Shown here piece after piece: positions 9,578 through 19,602 of a stretch of DNA of 64,000 bases. The stretch covers positions 1 to 64,000 of the forward strand of contig CAMDOA010000006.1 of NCBI GenBank assembly GCA_945903305.1. The letters are read 5' to 3'. Made by a program: the position numbers and the translations under genes. The notes beneath the pieces were generated by a model. It worked only from the letters and a program-made list of their open reading frames with translations. It made no database searches and was not told the DNA's origin. The stretch comes from Chitinophaga pinensis. GTDB lineage: Bacteria; Bacteroidota; Bacteroidia; Chitinophagales; UBA10324. How positions within the stretch are numbered: position 1 is the first letter of the stretch; every line of letters begins with the position of its first letter.

Positions 9578-10999
9578 TTAATGACCTTGAGTTGTTCCGG
9601 ATAAATCGTTATGACTATGTGCATGAGCAGCAGCAGCTTTTTTCTGTGCATCACCTGAAATTCTTAAAATGTGTTTTGTTTCAGCCATTGCTATTACAGG
9701 CATTGTCTTCGCAAACAGCATAAATGCAGTGAGAAACAATCCAACAGTTCCGGCAAAAATACTTATCTCAACATAAGTCGGAGTATAGTATGACCAAGCC
9801 GAGGGAAGGAAATCGCGGTGAATGGAAGTAACGATAATTACAAAACGCTCGAACCACATTCCGCAATTGATAATGATTGACATGAAGAAAGTAAACCAAA
9901 CACTGCGGCGCAATGAACGAACCCAGAATAATTGCGGACTGATAACATTGCAGGTCATCATTCCCCAATAGGCCCACCAGTAAGGGCCAAGTGCTCTGTT
10001 TGAAAAAGCATATTGCTCGTAAATATTTCCGCTGTACCAAGCAACAAATAATTCAGTGATGTAAGCTGACCCTACAATAGAGCCGGTTAACACAATGATT
10101 TTATTCATTGATTCAATGTGTTCCAAAGTAATATACTCTTGCAGGTTCATTACTTTTCTTGCTACCAACATCAAGGTCAATACCATAGCGAATCCAGAGA
10201 AAATTGCACCAGCAACAAAGTATGGAGGAAAGATGGTAGTATGCCAACCAGGAATAACTGAAGTGGCGAAGTCAAAAGATACTATGGTGTGAACTGAAAG
10301 TACAAGTGGAGTTGAAATACCAGCAAGTACTAATGATAATGCTTCGTGTCGCTGCCAGTGTTTTGCTGAACCCGTCCATCCGAAACTCAGAACGCCGTAA
10401 ATAAATTTTGATAATTTCTTTTTTGCACGATCACGAACTGTTGCTAAATCAGGAATTAATCCGGTGTACCAGAATAAAAGTGAAACAGTAAAGTATGTAG
10501 AGATGGCGAACACATCCCACATTAAAGGTGAGTTGTAGTTTGGCCAAACCGGTCCGCGAGTATTAGGGTATGGAAGGTTGTAAAAAATTAACCAAACACG
10601 ACCCATGTGAAAAATCGGAAACAAACCTGCACATATCACAGCGAAAATGGTCATGGCTTCTGCTGCGCGATTAATAGCCATGCGCCATTTCTGACGAAAC
10701 AATAATAAAATTGCAGAGATCAAAGTTCCTGCGTGACCAATACCAATCCACCAAACGAAATTGGTGATATCCCATCCCCAGTCCACCGTTCTGTTCAATC
10801 CCCACTCTCCTATTCCAAACCAAACTGTCCAACCAATCATGAACAAACCCCATGTCATTAACAACGCGGTGAATGTTATGGTAATCATGAAAAGTCTGGT
10901 GGGCTTGCTTTCTATAGGGCGACAGATATCTTCAGTAATCTGATGATAATTTTTGTTGCCGTAAATAAGCGGGGCCCTTACGGCCGATTCTGCGTGCAT
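9578..10999 (-). CDS. actC: Alternative complex III subunit ActC (NrfD-like quinol-interacting membrane subunit)
   Basis: 473-aa, multi-TM NrfD/PsrC-like protein, e.g. WGWDITNFVWWIGIGHAGTLISAILLLFRQKWR; synteny. Confidence 0.93.
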   Translation of the reverse strand: MHAESAVRAPLIYGNKNYHQITEDICRPIESKPTRLFMITITFTALLMTWGLFMIGWTVWFGIGEWGLNRTVDWGWDITNFVWWIGIGHAGTLISAILLLFRQKWRMAINRAAEAMTIFAVICAGLFPIFHMGRVWLIFYNLPYPNTRGPVWPNYNSPLMWDVFAISTYFTVSLLFWYTGLIPDLATVRDRAKKKLSKFIYGVLSFGWTGSAKHWQRHEALSLVLAGISTPLVLSVHTIVSFDFATSVIPGWHTTIFPPYFVAGAIFSGFAMVLTLMLVARKVMNLQEYITLEHIESMNKIIVLTGSIVGSAYITELFVAWYSGNIYEQYAFSNRALGPYWWAYWGMMTCNVISPQLFWVRSLRRSVWFTFFMSIIINCGMWFERFVIIVTSIHRDFLPSAWSYYTPTYVEISIFAGTVGLFLTAFMLFAKTMPVIAMAETKHILRISGDAQKKAAAAHAHSHNDLSGTTQGH

Positions 11000-11020
11000 A
11001 ATTTTTCTTTAGTTATCTGA

Positions 11021-14000
11021 TTAAGCCATGTTTTCGTTATTCCTAACTTTAACCATGTAACCGATTGATGGTTTCACATGCAATTCTGCAAGCACATGGT
11101 AATTGCGTTCATCTTCACGGGTTTTTGCAACCGCTGTTTCTTTATTATTTACATCACCAAAAACAATCGCATCAGCAGGACATGCAGATTGACATGCAGT
11201 TTTAGCTTCGCCATCACCCAATGGTCGGTCTTGTTTTTTTGCAGTCAATTTTGCATCCTGTAATTTCTGCACACAGAAACTGCATTTTTCAATCACACCT
11301 CTTGAGCGAACAGTTACATCAGGATTCAACACCATTCGGGTTAAATCGTCAATCATCATGGCGACACCTTCACTCTTATTGTAAGTATTCCAAGGGAAAC
11401 TATCTGCTGTTGTATAATCGAACCAATTGAAACGGCGAACTTTATATGGGCAGTTATTTGCGCAATACCTGGTTCCGATACAACGGTTGTAAGTCATTTG
11501 ATTTAATCCTTCGCTGCTGTGATTAGTAGCTGCAACCGGACAAACATTTTCGCAAGGAGCATTTTCGCAATGCTGACAAAGCATTGGTTGGTGAACCACT
11601 TCAATATCTTCCCAATCTTTTACATCGTCGTATTGATTACCAAGTCCAATGGCATTTGAATGAGATTCCTTGGTTACTCTTTCTTTATCACCTGCAAATG
11701 AATAGTAACGGTCAATGCGAATCCAGTGCATTTCGTGAACACGACGAACTTCATCTTTACCCACTACTGGAACATTATTCTCTGCTGAACAAGCAACCTG
11801 GCAAGCACCACATCCGATACATGAATTCAAATCAATGTTCATTCCCCACCGCAACCCTTCATACTTATGAATTGTTTGAGGATACAGCGTTACTCCATCT
11901 ATCTTTTCAAATTCTTCGGAAGAATGATTTCCTGATTTTGGATTTTTCTTGTATTCTGATAAAGTGGTTTCTTGTAAAATATTCCTTCCTTCAATAGTCC
12001 CATGGGTTTGCGTAATAGCTAATTCATATTTATTGCCTGTTGGTTTTACACTTACACTTGAATTGGAATAATTCATTGTATCAACATTCATTGTAACAAA
12101 TGGATATACATTTTTTCCAACTCCGTTTCCGGCACGGCCACATTTTTCTCTACCCAATCCTACAGCAACTGCTATTGTATTATTTGCCATTCCGGGTTGA
12201 AGAACTACAGGTAATTCCAATTTGAAATCTCCTGCACTTACTTCAATCATATCACCTTCAACCAAATTATTTTCTTTACCATAAGGAACAGAAATCATGG
12301 CAACTGTATCCCAAACCACTTTTGTAATAGGATCCGGATTTTCAAGCAACCAAGGATTGTTTGCATACTTTCCATTTCCTAAACCAACTGATTCAAATAT
12401 CAAGAGCTCCATTCCATCCGACTTCTTTCCACCTAAACCAGAAGCAGCAGCATTTACATCGCCTGCAAATGCAAAAGTGGTTGTTGCAGTAGCCGCTTTT
12501 TCATAAACACCTACACGAACACAATTATCCCAGAATGATTGAAAACTTAATTCCTGAGTTTGAGTTGGGAAAACATATTTCTCCCAATTTTTCTTAATAA
12601 GATTTGAATAATCATCGGCACTATCCATCCATTTCAATAAACTATCAGCTGCCTGACGAGTATTAAAAATCGGATTGATACAAGGTTGGCTCAAACTGTA
12701 TTTTCCTAATTTTACTTCAGCATCATTCCAACTTTCTAAGAAGTGATTATCCGGTAAATGATATTTTACAAAGGAAGTGGTTTCATCATTTCTATCATTG
12801 AAAGAAATTGTGAGCCCAATTTTTTTCAATGCCTCACCGAATTTTTTTCCTTTCGAAAAACTGTAAACCGGATTGGTATTGTAAATGATTAACGCATCAA
12901 CTGAACCTGCTTCCATTTCGGTGAGTAAATCAGAAAAGTCTTTGTCATTTCCCTGCGCAACATTGGAATAATTATCTAAATCAATGGTATTACCGTAGCT
13001 GCCAAGAATATCATTGATAGCATTAATTAATATTTGTGAGTTGGTATTGTTTGAACCGCATACTACTAATGAGGCACCTTTATTCGCCCACATTTCAGCA
13101 GCTGCTTTGTTCAACGATTTGGCAGCTTTATCAGAAACTTTTCCTCCGGTAACTGCAGTTTTTCCTGCAAAACCTGCTATCATATTATAGAGTGCAATTA
13201 TTGCATCTCCTTCTTCGGATGGTTTTATTGCTATTCGTTTATCAGCATTACTACCGGTTAATGACACATTGGATTCAAACTGATAATGGCGCGACATTTC
13301 TGCTTTTGCCTTAGATACTTTTCTGTTGGTTACATATTGCTTGGTGAACTCAATAGGAGATATCCAGGTGCCTAAAAAATCGGCAGCGAATGAAACTATC
13401 ACCTTTGCCCTATCGAAATTGTAACCCGGAATTAATTTTTTACCAAAACTTTTTTCATTGGCAGAAATAATTCCGGAATTTGACATGGGTTCGAAAACTA
13501 TATGCCTTGTATTACCATAGTATGTTCCGAATTCAGCAATCAAATTTTTTGTTGAAGGACTTAAAACTGTAGATGAAAGTATGCGAATGTTTCCTCCCTT
13601 TGTTTTTATTGCAGCTAACTGATTTTTAATATCTGAATCTGCTGCCGACCATTCAATAATTTTCCCTTCTTTTTCAGGTGCAGATGTTCTTGCTTTATCA
13701 TATAAAGAAAGTATAGAAGCTTGTGCACGGGCACTTGTGCCTCCTTTGGTAATAGTTGAATGTGAATTGCCTTCAATTTTAATTGGTCGGCCATCCCTTG
13801 TTTTTACCAATATGCTGCAATAGTCGCTGCCATCAGCATAAGTAGATGCATAATAATTAGCCAATCCCGGAACAATTTCTTCCGGCTTAATAATATATGG
13901 AATTGCCTGGCGAACCGGAATTTTACAACTTGCGGCAACAGTAGCTGCTGTTACACTGAACCCAAGCATTTTTAAAAAATCGCGGCGAGCTCTTGGTTTT

Positions 14001-14128
14001 TGAACAAAGTTGCTGTTAAAAATTTCCTCTATCGGAAGTTCTTCAGCAAACTCTTTGTCGCGCTCATGAATAAACTCCGGCGTTTCTTCTAATTCAGCGA
14101 GACCTTTCCAATATGATTTATTTTCCAT
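11021..14128 (-). CDS. actB: Alternative complex III subunit ActB (molybdopterin-oxidoreductase-like domain fused to Fe-S ferredoxin domain)
   Basis: 1035-aa; Tat-like RARRDFLKMLGFSVTAATVAASC; C-terminal Cys clusters CIGCGACQVAC, CQHCENAPCENVC, CIGTRYCANNC, CSFC...CQSAC. Confidence 0.95.
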   Translation of the reverse strand: MENKSYWKGLAELEETPEFIHERDKEFAEELPIEEIFNSNFVQKPRARRDFLKMLGFSVTAATVAASCKIPVRQAIPYIIKPEEIVPGLANYYASTYADGSDYCSILVKTRDGRPIKIEGNSHSTITKGGTSARAQASILSLYDKARTSAPEKEGKIIEWSAADSDIKNQLAAIKTKGGNIRILSSTVLSPSTKNLIAEFGTYYGNTRHIVFEPMSNSGIISANEKSFGKKLIPGYNFDRAKVIVSFAADFLGTWISPIEFTKQYVTNRKVSKAKAEMSRHYQFESNVSLTGSNADKRIAIKPSEEGDAIIALYNMIAGFAGKTAVTGGKVSDKAAKSLNKAAAEMWANKGASLVVCGSNNTNSQILINAINDILGSYGNTIDLDNYSNVAQGNDKDFSDLLTEMEAGSVDALIIYNTNPVYSFSKGKKFGEALKKIGLTISFNDRNDETTSFVKYHLPDNHFLESWNDAEVKLGKYSLSQPCINPIFNTRQAADSLLKWMDSADDYSNLIKKNWEKYVFPTQTQELSFQSFWDNCVRVGVYEKAATATTTFAFAGDVNAAASGLGGKKSDGMELLIFESVGLGNGKYANNPWLLENPDPITKVVWDTVAMISVPYGKENNLVEGDMIEVSAGDFKLELPVVLQPGMANNTIAVAVGLGREKCGRAGNGVGKNVYPFVTMNVDTMNYSNSSVSVKPTGNKYELAITQTHGTIEGRNILQETTLSEYKKNPKSGNHSSEEFEKIDGVTLYPQTIHKYEGLRWGMNIDLNSCIGCGACQVACSAENNVPVVGKDEVRRVHEMHWIRIDRYYSFAGDKERVTKESHSNAIGLGNQYDDVKDWEDIEVVHQPMLCQHCENAPCENVCPVAATNHSSEGLNQMTYNRCIGTRYCANNCPYKVRRFNWFDYTTADSFPWNTYNKSEGVAMMIDDLTRMVLNPDVTVRSRGVIEKCSFCVQKLQDAKLTAKKQDRPLGDGEAKTACQSACPADAIVFGDVNNKETAVAKTREDERNYHVLAELHVKPSIGYMVKVRNNENMA

Positions 14129-14161
14129 CCGGTGTTTTTTTACAACTCGAGTTTGAAAATT

Positions 14162-15409
14162 TTAGTAATGACATTTTTGACATTCCGTTCCACCTAAATC
14201 ACCTCCTGTTACATGTTTTATTTTTCCGGTTTTCAGTTCATCATGCAAGCGTGTAAAGAGTGGTTCGTAGTATTTATTTTGTTCGAAAGTTGTTCCTGTG
14301 TTTCGGTGACAGTTAACACACCAGCCCATTGACAAACTTGAAAATTGCTTCACCTCATCCATGGTTTCAATTGGACCATGACAAGTTTGACAAGCAACCT
14401 CTCCTGCTTTCACATGCTGAGAGTGATTGAAGTAAACATGATCAGGTAGGTTGTGAATTTTTACCCACTTGATTGGTTGGTTATTATCAAAAGCAGCATA
14501 AATTTTTGCAATTTCAGCCGTGCCTGTAATTGGCCCTTCCTTAATTGCTTTGTGGCAATTCATACAAACACTTACTGAAGGTATTGAAGCCACTTTACTT
14601 TTCTCAGCACCAGAGTGACAATACAAACAATTGATTTGATTTTGTCCGGCGTGAATTTTATGGGAGAATTTAATTGGCTGAATGGGTTGGTAATCGCGGC
14701 TGCGACCTAATCCCTGCCCTTCTTTCACCATCCAGTATCCGAGAAACATCACACACATAAATAACATTAAAGCAACATTTCCTTTTGAGAATATGGCTTT
14801 GAAGAACGGGCGCTCTTCAGGTATTTCATCTCCAATTTTTTCTCCTGCGTAATGGCGAAGATTATTGTTGATTCGGAATATTAAAAAACTTATTCCCATT
14901 AACACAACCACTACCACCCACAGAATTCCGGTATAACTATCAGCATTTTCTTCATCAGCTCCGGCACTCCCTGCAGTTGGGGCAGTAGCGGCAACCGGAA
15001 CTTTATTACTCGCATCATTAATATAGGCAATGATGGATTTTATATCATCGTCAGTAAAAGAAAGGAACTGAGTCATGCTCGCTTTCTTGTATTCTTCGAA
15101 AATGGCAATGGCATCTTTATCGCCCGAAGCGCGGAGGGCAACATTGTTTCGAATCCAGCTAATTAACCAAGCTTCAGATCTTTTTTTATCAATATTTTTT
15201 AACGATGGGCCAACTAATACCTGATCTTTATCAGGAGTAACATGGCACGAACGACAGTTGTTTGCATACAATTTTTGACCGTCGGCTACACTTACGGCTG
15301 CATTTGAAACTGAACTGTTAAAATAAAAAACGAAGGAAAAAAGAAATACTATTTTGGCCGAAACCCTTGTTAACTCAGCAATCCGCGAGGGCTTGTAGTA
15401 AAATGTCAT
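14162..15409 (-). CDS. actA: Alternative complex III subunit ActA, multiheme cytochrome c
   Basis: ORF extends to 15478, but the ATG at 15409 (MTFYYKPSRI..., then a hydrophobic segment) is the more likely start. Six CxxCH motifs: CRSCH, CLYCH, CMNCH, CQTCH, CVNCH, CQKCH. Confidence 0.92.
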   Translation of the reverse strand: MTFYYKPSRIAELTRVSAKIVFLFSFVFYFNSSVSNAAVSVADGQKLYANNCRSCHVTPDKDQVLVGPSLKNIDKKRSEAWLISWIRNNVALRASGDKDAIAIFEEYKKASMTQFLSFTDDDIKSIIAYINDASNKVPVAATAPTAGSAGADEENADSYTGILWVVVVVLMGISFLIFRINNNLRHYAGEKIGDEIPEERPFFKAIFSKGNVALMLFMCVMFLGYWMVKEGQGLGRSRDYQPIQPIKFSHKIHAGQNQINCLYCHSGAEKSKVASIPSVSVCMNCHKAIKEGPITGTAEIAKIYAAFDNNQPIKWVKIHNLPDHVYFNHSQHVKAGEVACQTCHGPIETMDEVKQFSSLSMGWCVNCHRNTGTTFEQNKYYEPLFTRLHDELKTGKIKHVTGGDLGGTECQKCHY

Positions 15410-15435
15410 GCGGGCTATTTTTTTTTGAATGGTGG

Positions 15436-15443
15436 CAAAAATA
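15436..15443 (-). promoter_or_regulatory. Putative Bacteroidota -7 box (TATTTTTG on minus strand) upstream of the act-cox operon
   Basis: Minus strand reads TATTTTTG, matching TAnnTTTG, 26 nt upstream of the actA ATG. Confidence 0.45.
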
Positions 15444-15751
15444 TACAGGCAAGTGAAGTTTTTACATTCTTGTGACAAAATAATTTAACACAACCATTTT
15501 TAGTGGAGTGTTTCATACCAAATGCACATTCAAAATTTTATTTACTCTGTTCCCTACATTCCTTTGTAACACTTGATGAATAAGGGTTTCAGGCAATTTT
15601 AAAAAATATTAAAGTTTAAATTTTCACTATTTTTCCGATTCGTTTTTTTAACTAATAAATTTTTACTTTAGAATAATTCTAAGATTTTAGAAGCCGGTTT
15701 CAATAATTTGCACGGGCTTTGTCTTTATCCTTGCATTCAACAAGAAAATTT

Positions 15752-16921
15752 ATGAAAAATATTTTTTTACTTTTTGTTTCCATCAGTGTTTTTGGAGGCT
15801 GCACAAGCATTCAAAAAGAATTACGCAATGGCAATTATGATTCAGCTTTTGAAAAAGCATTGAAGCGTGTGAAGAATAATCCCGGAAAAGATAAGTATGC
15901 CATTTGGTTGGAAACTGCCGCCCAAAAAGCATATGCCCGTGATATGAAGCAGGTGGACTACTGGAAAAAAGAGGGAGAACCATCGCGCCTTGTTGACATT
16001 TATTATTTGCTGAATGATATTTATTATCGATTCAATGCAGTGGAACCAATTACACCGCTTGCAATAAAAAGCAGGAATCGTGATGCAAATTTTAAAGATG
16101 TAAGTGATGCAGAATTAATTGCTGCTAAAACAAAAGCGGCTGAATATTTATATGCTCATGCTGTAAAAATTTTAACCAGCAACAATCGATACGATGCCCG
16201 AGATGCATATGAAGAATTGATAAAGGTGAAAGAGTTTTTTCCGGGATTTCGCGATGTGGATGCTCAAATACAGAATGCCTATAATAAAGGTATCAGTCAT
16301 GTGCTGTTGAATGTAGTGAATATGTCGAACGCTATTATGCCTGCCGGATTGGAAAAACAACTGACTACTATTGATTTGGTTGGGCTGAATTCGTTTTGGG
16401 TGAAGTTCGACAGCAAGGCAAATGAAGGAACTACTTATGATTACCGCGTGAAGGTTCAATTGGTAAAAATTGATGCGGGCCCCGAACAGTTATTGAAAAA
16501 TAAATATACCGATACCCGAAAAGTGGATGATGGTTTTGATTATGTGCTGGATGCAAAAGGAAATGTGAAAAAGGATAGCTTGGGTAATGATATAAAAACC
16601 AAAAAATATAAAATGATTGCCTGTGATGTGATTGAAACTGTGCAAAAGAAAGAAGGTATTGTAGGAGCAACCGTCGATTTTTTTACCGCACAAAATGAAT
16701 TGATTTACTCGTACCCTATTAGTGGAATGAGTCATTGGCAGTATGTAAGTGCCATTGCCATCGGCGATTTGAATGCGCTGACTGATGCAAGCCGCGTGAA
16801 ACTTGCACACACCGTTCCTGCACCTTTTATTTTGGATGAAGAAATTGTATTGATGGCCGGCGAACAATTAAAACCTTACTTGAAAAGTGCGATTGAAAAT
16901 AATAGGGGTTTGATGAAATAA
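15752..16921 (+). CDS. Putative lipoprotein of unknown function
   Basis: ORF 15719..16921; ATG at 15752 gives MKNIFLLFVSISVFGGCTSIQKEL with a lipobox-like FGGC; helical N-terminal half. Confidence 0.75.
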   Translation: MKNIFLLFVSISVFGGCTSIQKELRNGNYDSAFEKALKRVKNNPGKDKYAIWLETAAQKAYARDMKQVDYWKKEGEPSRLVDIYYLLNDIYYRFNAVEPITPLAIKSRNRDANFKDVSDAELIAAKTKAAEYLYAHAVKILTSNNRYDARDAYEELIKVKEFFPGFRDVDAQIQNAYNKGISHVLLNVVNMSNAIMPAGLEKQLTTIDLVGLNSFWVKFDSKANEGTTYDYRVKVQLVKIDAGPEQLLKNKYTDTRKVDDGFDYVLDAKGNVKKDSLGNDIKTKKYKMIACDVIETVQKKEGIVGATVDFFTAQNELIYSYPISGMSHWQYVSAIAIGDLNALTDASRVKLAHTVPAPFILDEEIVLMAGEQLKPYLKSAIENNRGLMK

Positions 16922-16923
16922 TA

Positions 16924-19467
16924 TTAATTTTTATTCCGATACAAATTCGCATCCACCACTTCCACCATTTTATCAATCTCCATTTCTTCATCTAAAAAAC
17001 TGGCGATGGTTTCGGCGGCTTCCTGCGGGTTGGCAATCACCTCTTTGTAATTCAGTTTTAAAACTTCAGCACTGGGAGTTCGTGCAATCCACGCATCGGC
17101 CTTTTCTAATTGCTTAGTAAAAGCTTCGGCTAATGCAATTGGATATGCGTCCTGCCGCACTGCACGATTGTGCCCGAGCATAACCTGTTGCGAGCGCAGC
17201 ACTTCATCCATATCGCGCTGCATGAAAATAATTTTGTAGTTGTATGCAGCAGGTAAATTAGGGAGCAATGGTGCTACCACTTTTACTGCCTTGTCAACTG
17301 CTTCATTCATCCAACCATTATCGCGAAATAAACTTTTTACTTTTTCAAATTCGAGGTATCCTTTCGGATTGTTGGTGTCATTTGCACGAATGTTATCGGT
17401 GAGAATTTCTACTCCTCCTGCATTTAACATTTGCATAATCATGCTGGTGCCGGTGCGTGGCAATCCTGAAACGATTGTGATTGTGCCTTTTATGTTATCC
17501 ATAATAAACTGTTCGTGGTATTTTGCTTTTTCTGTATTGTGTAAATGGTCTCTGTAAATTTTTAACAGCCACTGATGCGTTTTTCGGTTTCCGTGCGATT
17601 GATTAATGACCACTCCAAATGCCATTGCTGAACTTTCATATTGTTTGAGATTATATAATGCTTCGCCCAAACAATAATGTGCTTGTGGCATGGCGTACAT
17701 TAATCCAATTGCAGCTAAAGATTCTTCTGCTGCCTGTTCATATTCTTTGGTGCGAAGCAATGAGCGTGCAATTCCTAAATGGGCCGAAGCATTGTTTGCG
17801 TCAATATCCAATGCGCGGTTATATGCCTGTTGTGCTTTCTCCCATTTTCCCAATCGCTGATATACTCTTCCTAACTCATTGTAGTAATATGGCAAGTGTG
17901 CCGAGCGCTGTTCAGCTTTCTCGAGCAATTCCATTGCTTTGCGTGGTTTGTTTTCAGCAATGAATAATCCTGCTTCCAGTAAATCGAGTCGAGCCAATTC
18001 AGCGGCTTCTGTTGTACGCAGTTTATCCATCAGCACGCGGCACTCTTCATTTTTATTCAATGCCATGTAACATTCATGCAGCGCCAAACCATACCGGAGT
18101 TTATCCATGTTCTCCGAAAATATTTTTTCGAGAATCACCATCGCCTCGCCGAATTTTTTCCGGTACATCAACACACGAGCTAAATAAAATTGTGATTCGT
18201 CGGTAATTTTTTTCAGTGCTTTCTCCTTGTCTTCGCCGGGTTTTTCTACATAACCCAATTCAATCAACTGATCCATTGCCGCTTTTGCCGCCCACGGATC
18301 TTCGCGCACATCGCCGGGCAACATGCCTGCATTGCCTTCTGTTACATTTTCCCAACTGTCAATAAAGGTTGGCTCAACTATTTTATTGAATGACTGCAAC
18401 AACGATTTACCAATCATATCTTTTCCAACCGGCAAACCAAAAAGTGTGAGAACAGTTGGAGCAATGTCTAACAAGGTTGCACCATATATCCGTTCATCTT
18501 TTTTTATATGCGGACCTTTCATGGTAAAAATTCCGAACGGCGCATGTTCAAATGCAGGCCCCGCAGGTTCTTTCGGAATTCTGTTCGGACGCAAATGATC
18601 AGAATGAAAACCATGATCGCTCATGATAATGACCGTAGTATCATCACCCGCCAACTGCAACATTCGTTCAAGCATCATGTCATGAAAACGATAAGCGCCC
18701 TGCACCACATCTTTATACAATTCATATAAATTATCCGGAATATTTTTTCGTTGCGGCGGATGAAATTTCATGAAGCCATGACAGAAATGATCAATGGCAT
18801 CGTAGTACACCGCCATGAAATCCCACTCGGTATTTTGCATTAACCAGGTGGCAGCGCCGTGAATGGAAGAACACTCAGCTAAAATTTTTGCAACCGATGA
18901 AAGATGTTTGTCTTTATCCTGATCAACTTTTAACGCTTCGGGAACAAACGGTAAAATGTGCGACAGCGTTAACTCGCCCGGATGCACGCGCCACTCGCTG
19001 ATGTGTTCCATTGCTTTCGGATGAATGCTTCCATCGGGCATTGGCCATGGCTCGCCATACTTGCTTTTTACTTTCTGAAAAAAATTTGAAACCATTACAC
19101 CGTTAATGGGCTCCGCAGGATTGCTTGGCCACCAACCAACAATATTTGATTTCAATCCTTTCTGACTTAACATGTTCCACAGCGCTTTCACTTTTCGTGA
19201 GCGTGATGACACCGGGCGAACACCCTGATTGTTAGCATCCGGTTCCACAAAACCAAGTATGCCATGTTCATCGGCAGTTTTTCCGGTTGCAATTGAAGTC
19301 CATAATATCGGAGAGAGCGGAGGGTCAAGAGTGGCGAGATTTCCCATCACTCCCTGCTCTACAAATTTGTTGAGCGTGGGCAATAAACCCGCATCGAGCA
19401 TGGGCGAAATAATTTTCCAGTCCGCTGCATCCCAACCAATGAGTAAAACTTTTTTTGCGAGCCTCAA
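16924..19467 (-). CDS. Three-part protein: alkaline phosphatase-superfamily (type I phosphodiesterase/sulfatase-like) + TPR + sulfotransferase domain
   Basis: 847-aa; metal-site motifs VLLIGWDAADW, PPLSPILWTSIATG, YYDAIDHFCHGF, IIMSDHGFHSD; central TPR-like helices (PYYYNELGRVYQRLGKWEKAQQAYNRALDID...); C-terminal P-loop-like ITIVSGLPRTGTSMIMQML and FMQRDMDEVLRSQQ. Confidence 0.88.
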   Translation of the reverse strand: MRLAKKVLLIGWDAADWKIISPMLDAGLLPTLNKFVEQGVMGNLATLDPPLSPILWTSIATGKTADEHGILGFVEPDANNQGVRPVSSRSRKVKALWNMLSQKGLKSNIVGWWPSNPAEPINGVMVSNFFQKVKSKYGEPWPMPDGSIHPKAMEHISEWRVHPGELTLSHILPFVPEALKVDQDKDKHLSSVAKILAECSSIHGAATWLMQNTEWDFMAVYYDAIDHFCHGFMKFHPPQRKNIPDNLYELYKDVVQGAYRFHDMMLERMLQLAGDDTTVIIMSDHGFHSDHLRPNRIPKEPAGPAFEHAPFGIFTMKGPHIKKDERIYGATLLDIAPTVLTLFGLPVGKDMIGKSLLQSFNKIVEPTFIDSWENVTEGNAGMLPGDVREDPWAAKAAMDQLIELGYVEKPGEDKEKALKKITDESQFYLARVLMYRKKFGEAMVILEKIFSENMDKLRYGLALHECYMALNKNEECRVLMDKLRTTEAAELARLDLLEAGLFIAENKPRKAMELLEKAEQRSAHLPYYYNELGRVYQRLGKWEKAQQAYNRALDIDANNASAHLGIARSLLRTKEYEQAAEESLAAIGLMYAMPQAHYCLGEALYNLKQYESSAMAFGVVINQSHGNRKTHQWLLKIYRDHLHNTEKAKYHEQFIMDNIKGTITIVSGLPRTGTSMIMQMLNAGGVEILTDNIRANDTNNPKGYLEFEKVKSLFRDNGWMNEAVDKAVKVVAPLLPNLPAAYNYKIIFMQRDMDEVLRSQQVMLGHNRAVRQDAYPIALAEAFTKQLEKADAWIARTPSAEVLKLNYKEVIANPQEAAETIASFLDEEMEIDKMVEVVDANLYRNKN

Positions 19468-19602
19468 GAAGGATTTTTGATTTTAGATTTTAGAATTAAG
19501 ATTTCTGTTCTTCTGAAAAAATTTCGCACTGAGCTACAGAGTTCACGGAGGGATTTCATTTTCAGGTTTTGATTTTTATTGTTGATTGCATTTTGCTAAT
19601 TG

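Noticed and set aside
11584-11997. 137-aa plus-strand ORF within actB
   Set aside because: Antisense to a highly conserved Fe-S coding region; the composition looks like a translated complement.
16172-16867. Minus-strand ORFs of 79-125 aa in the lipoprotein gene
   Set aside because: The plus-strand frame has a clear leader and lipobox and spans the whole region; these are shadow ORFs.
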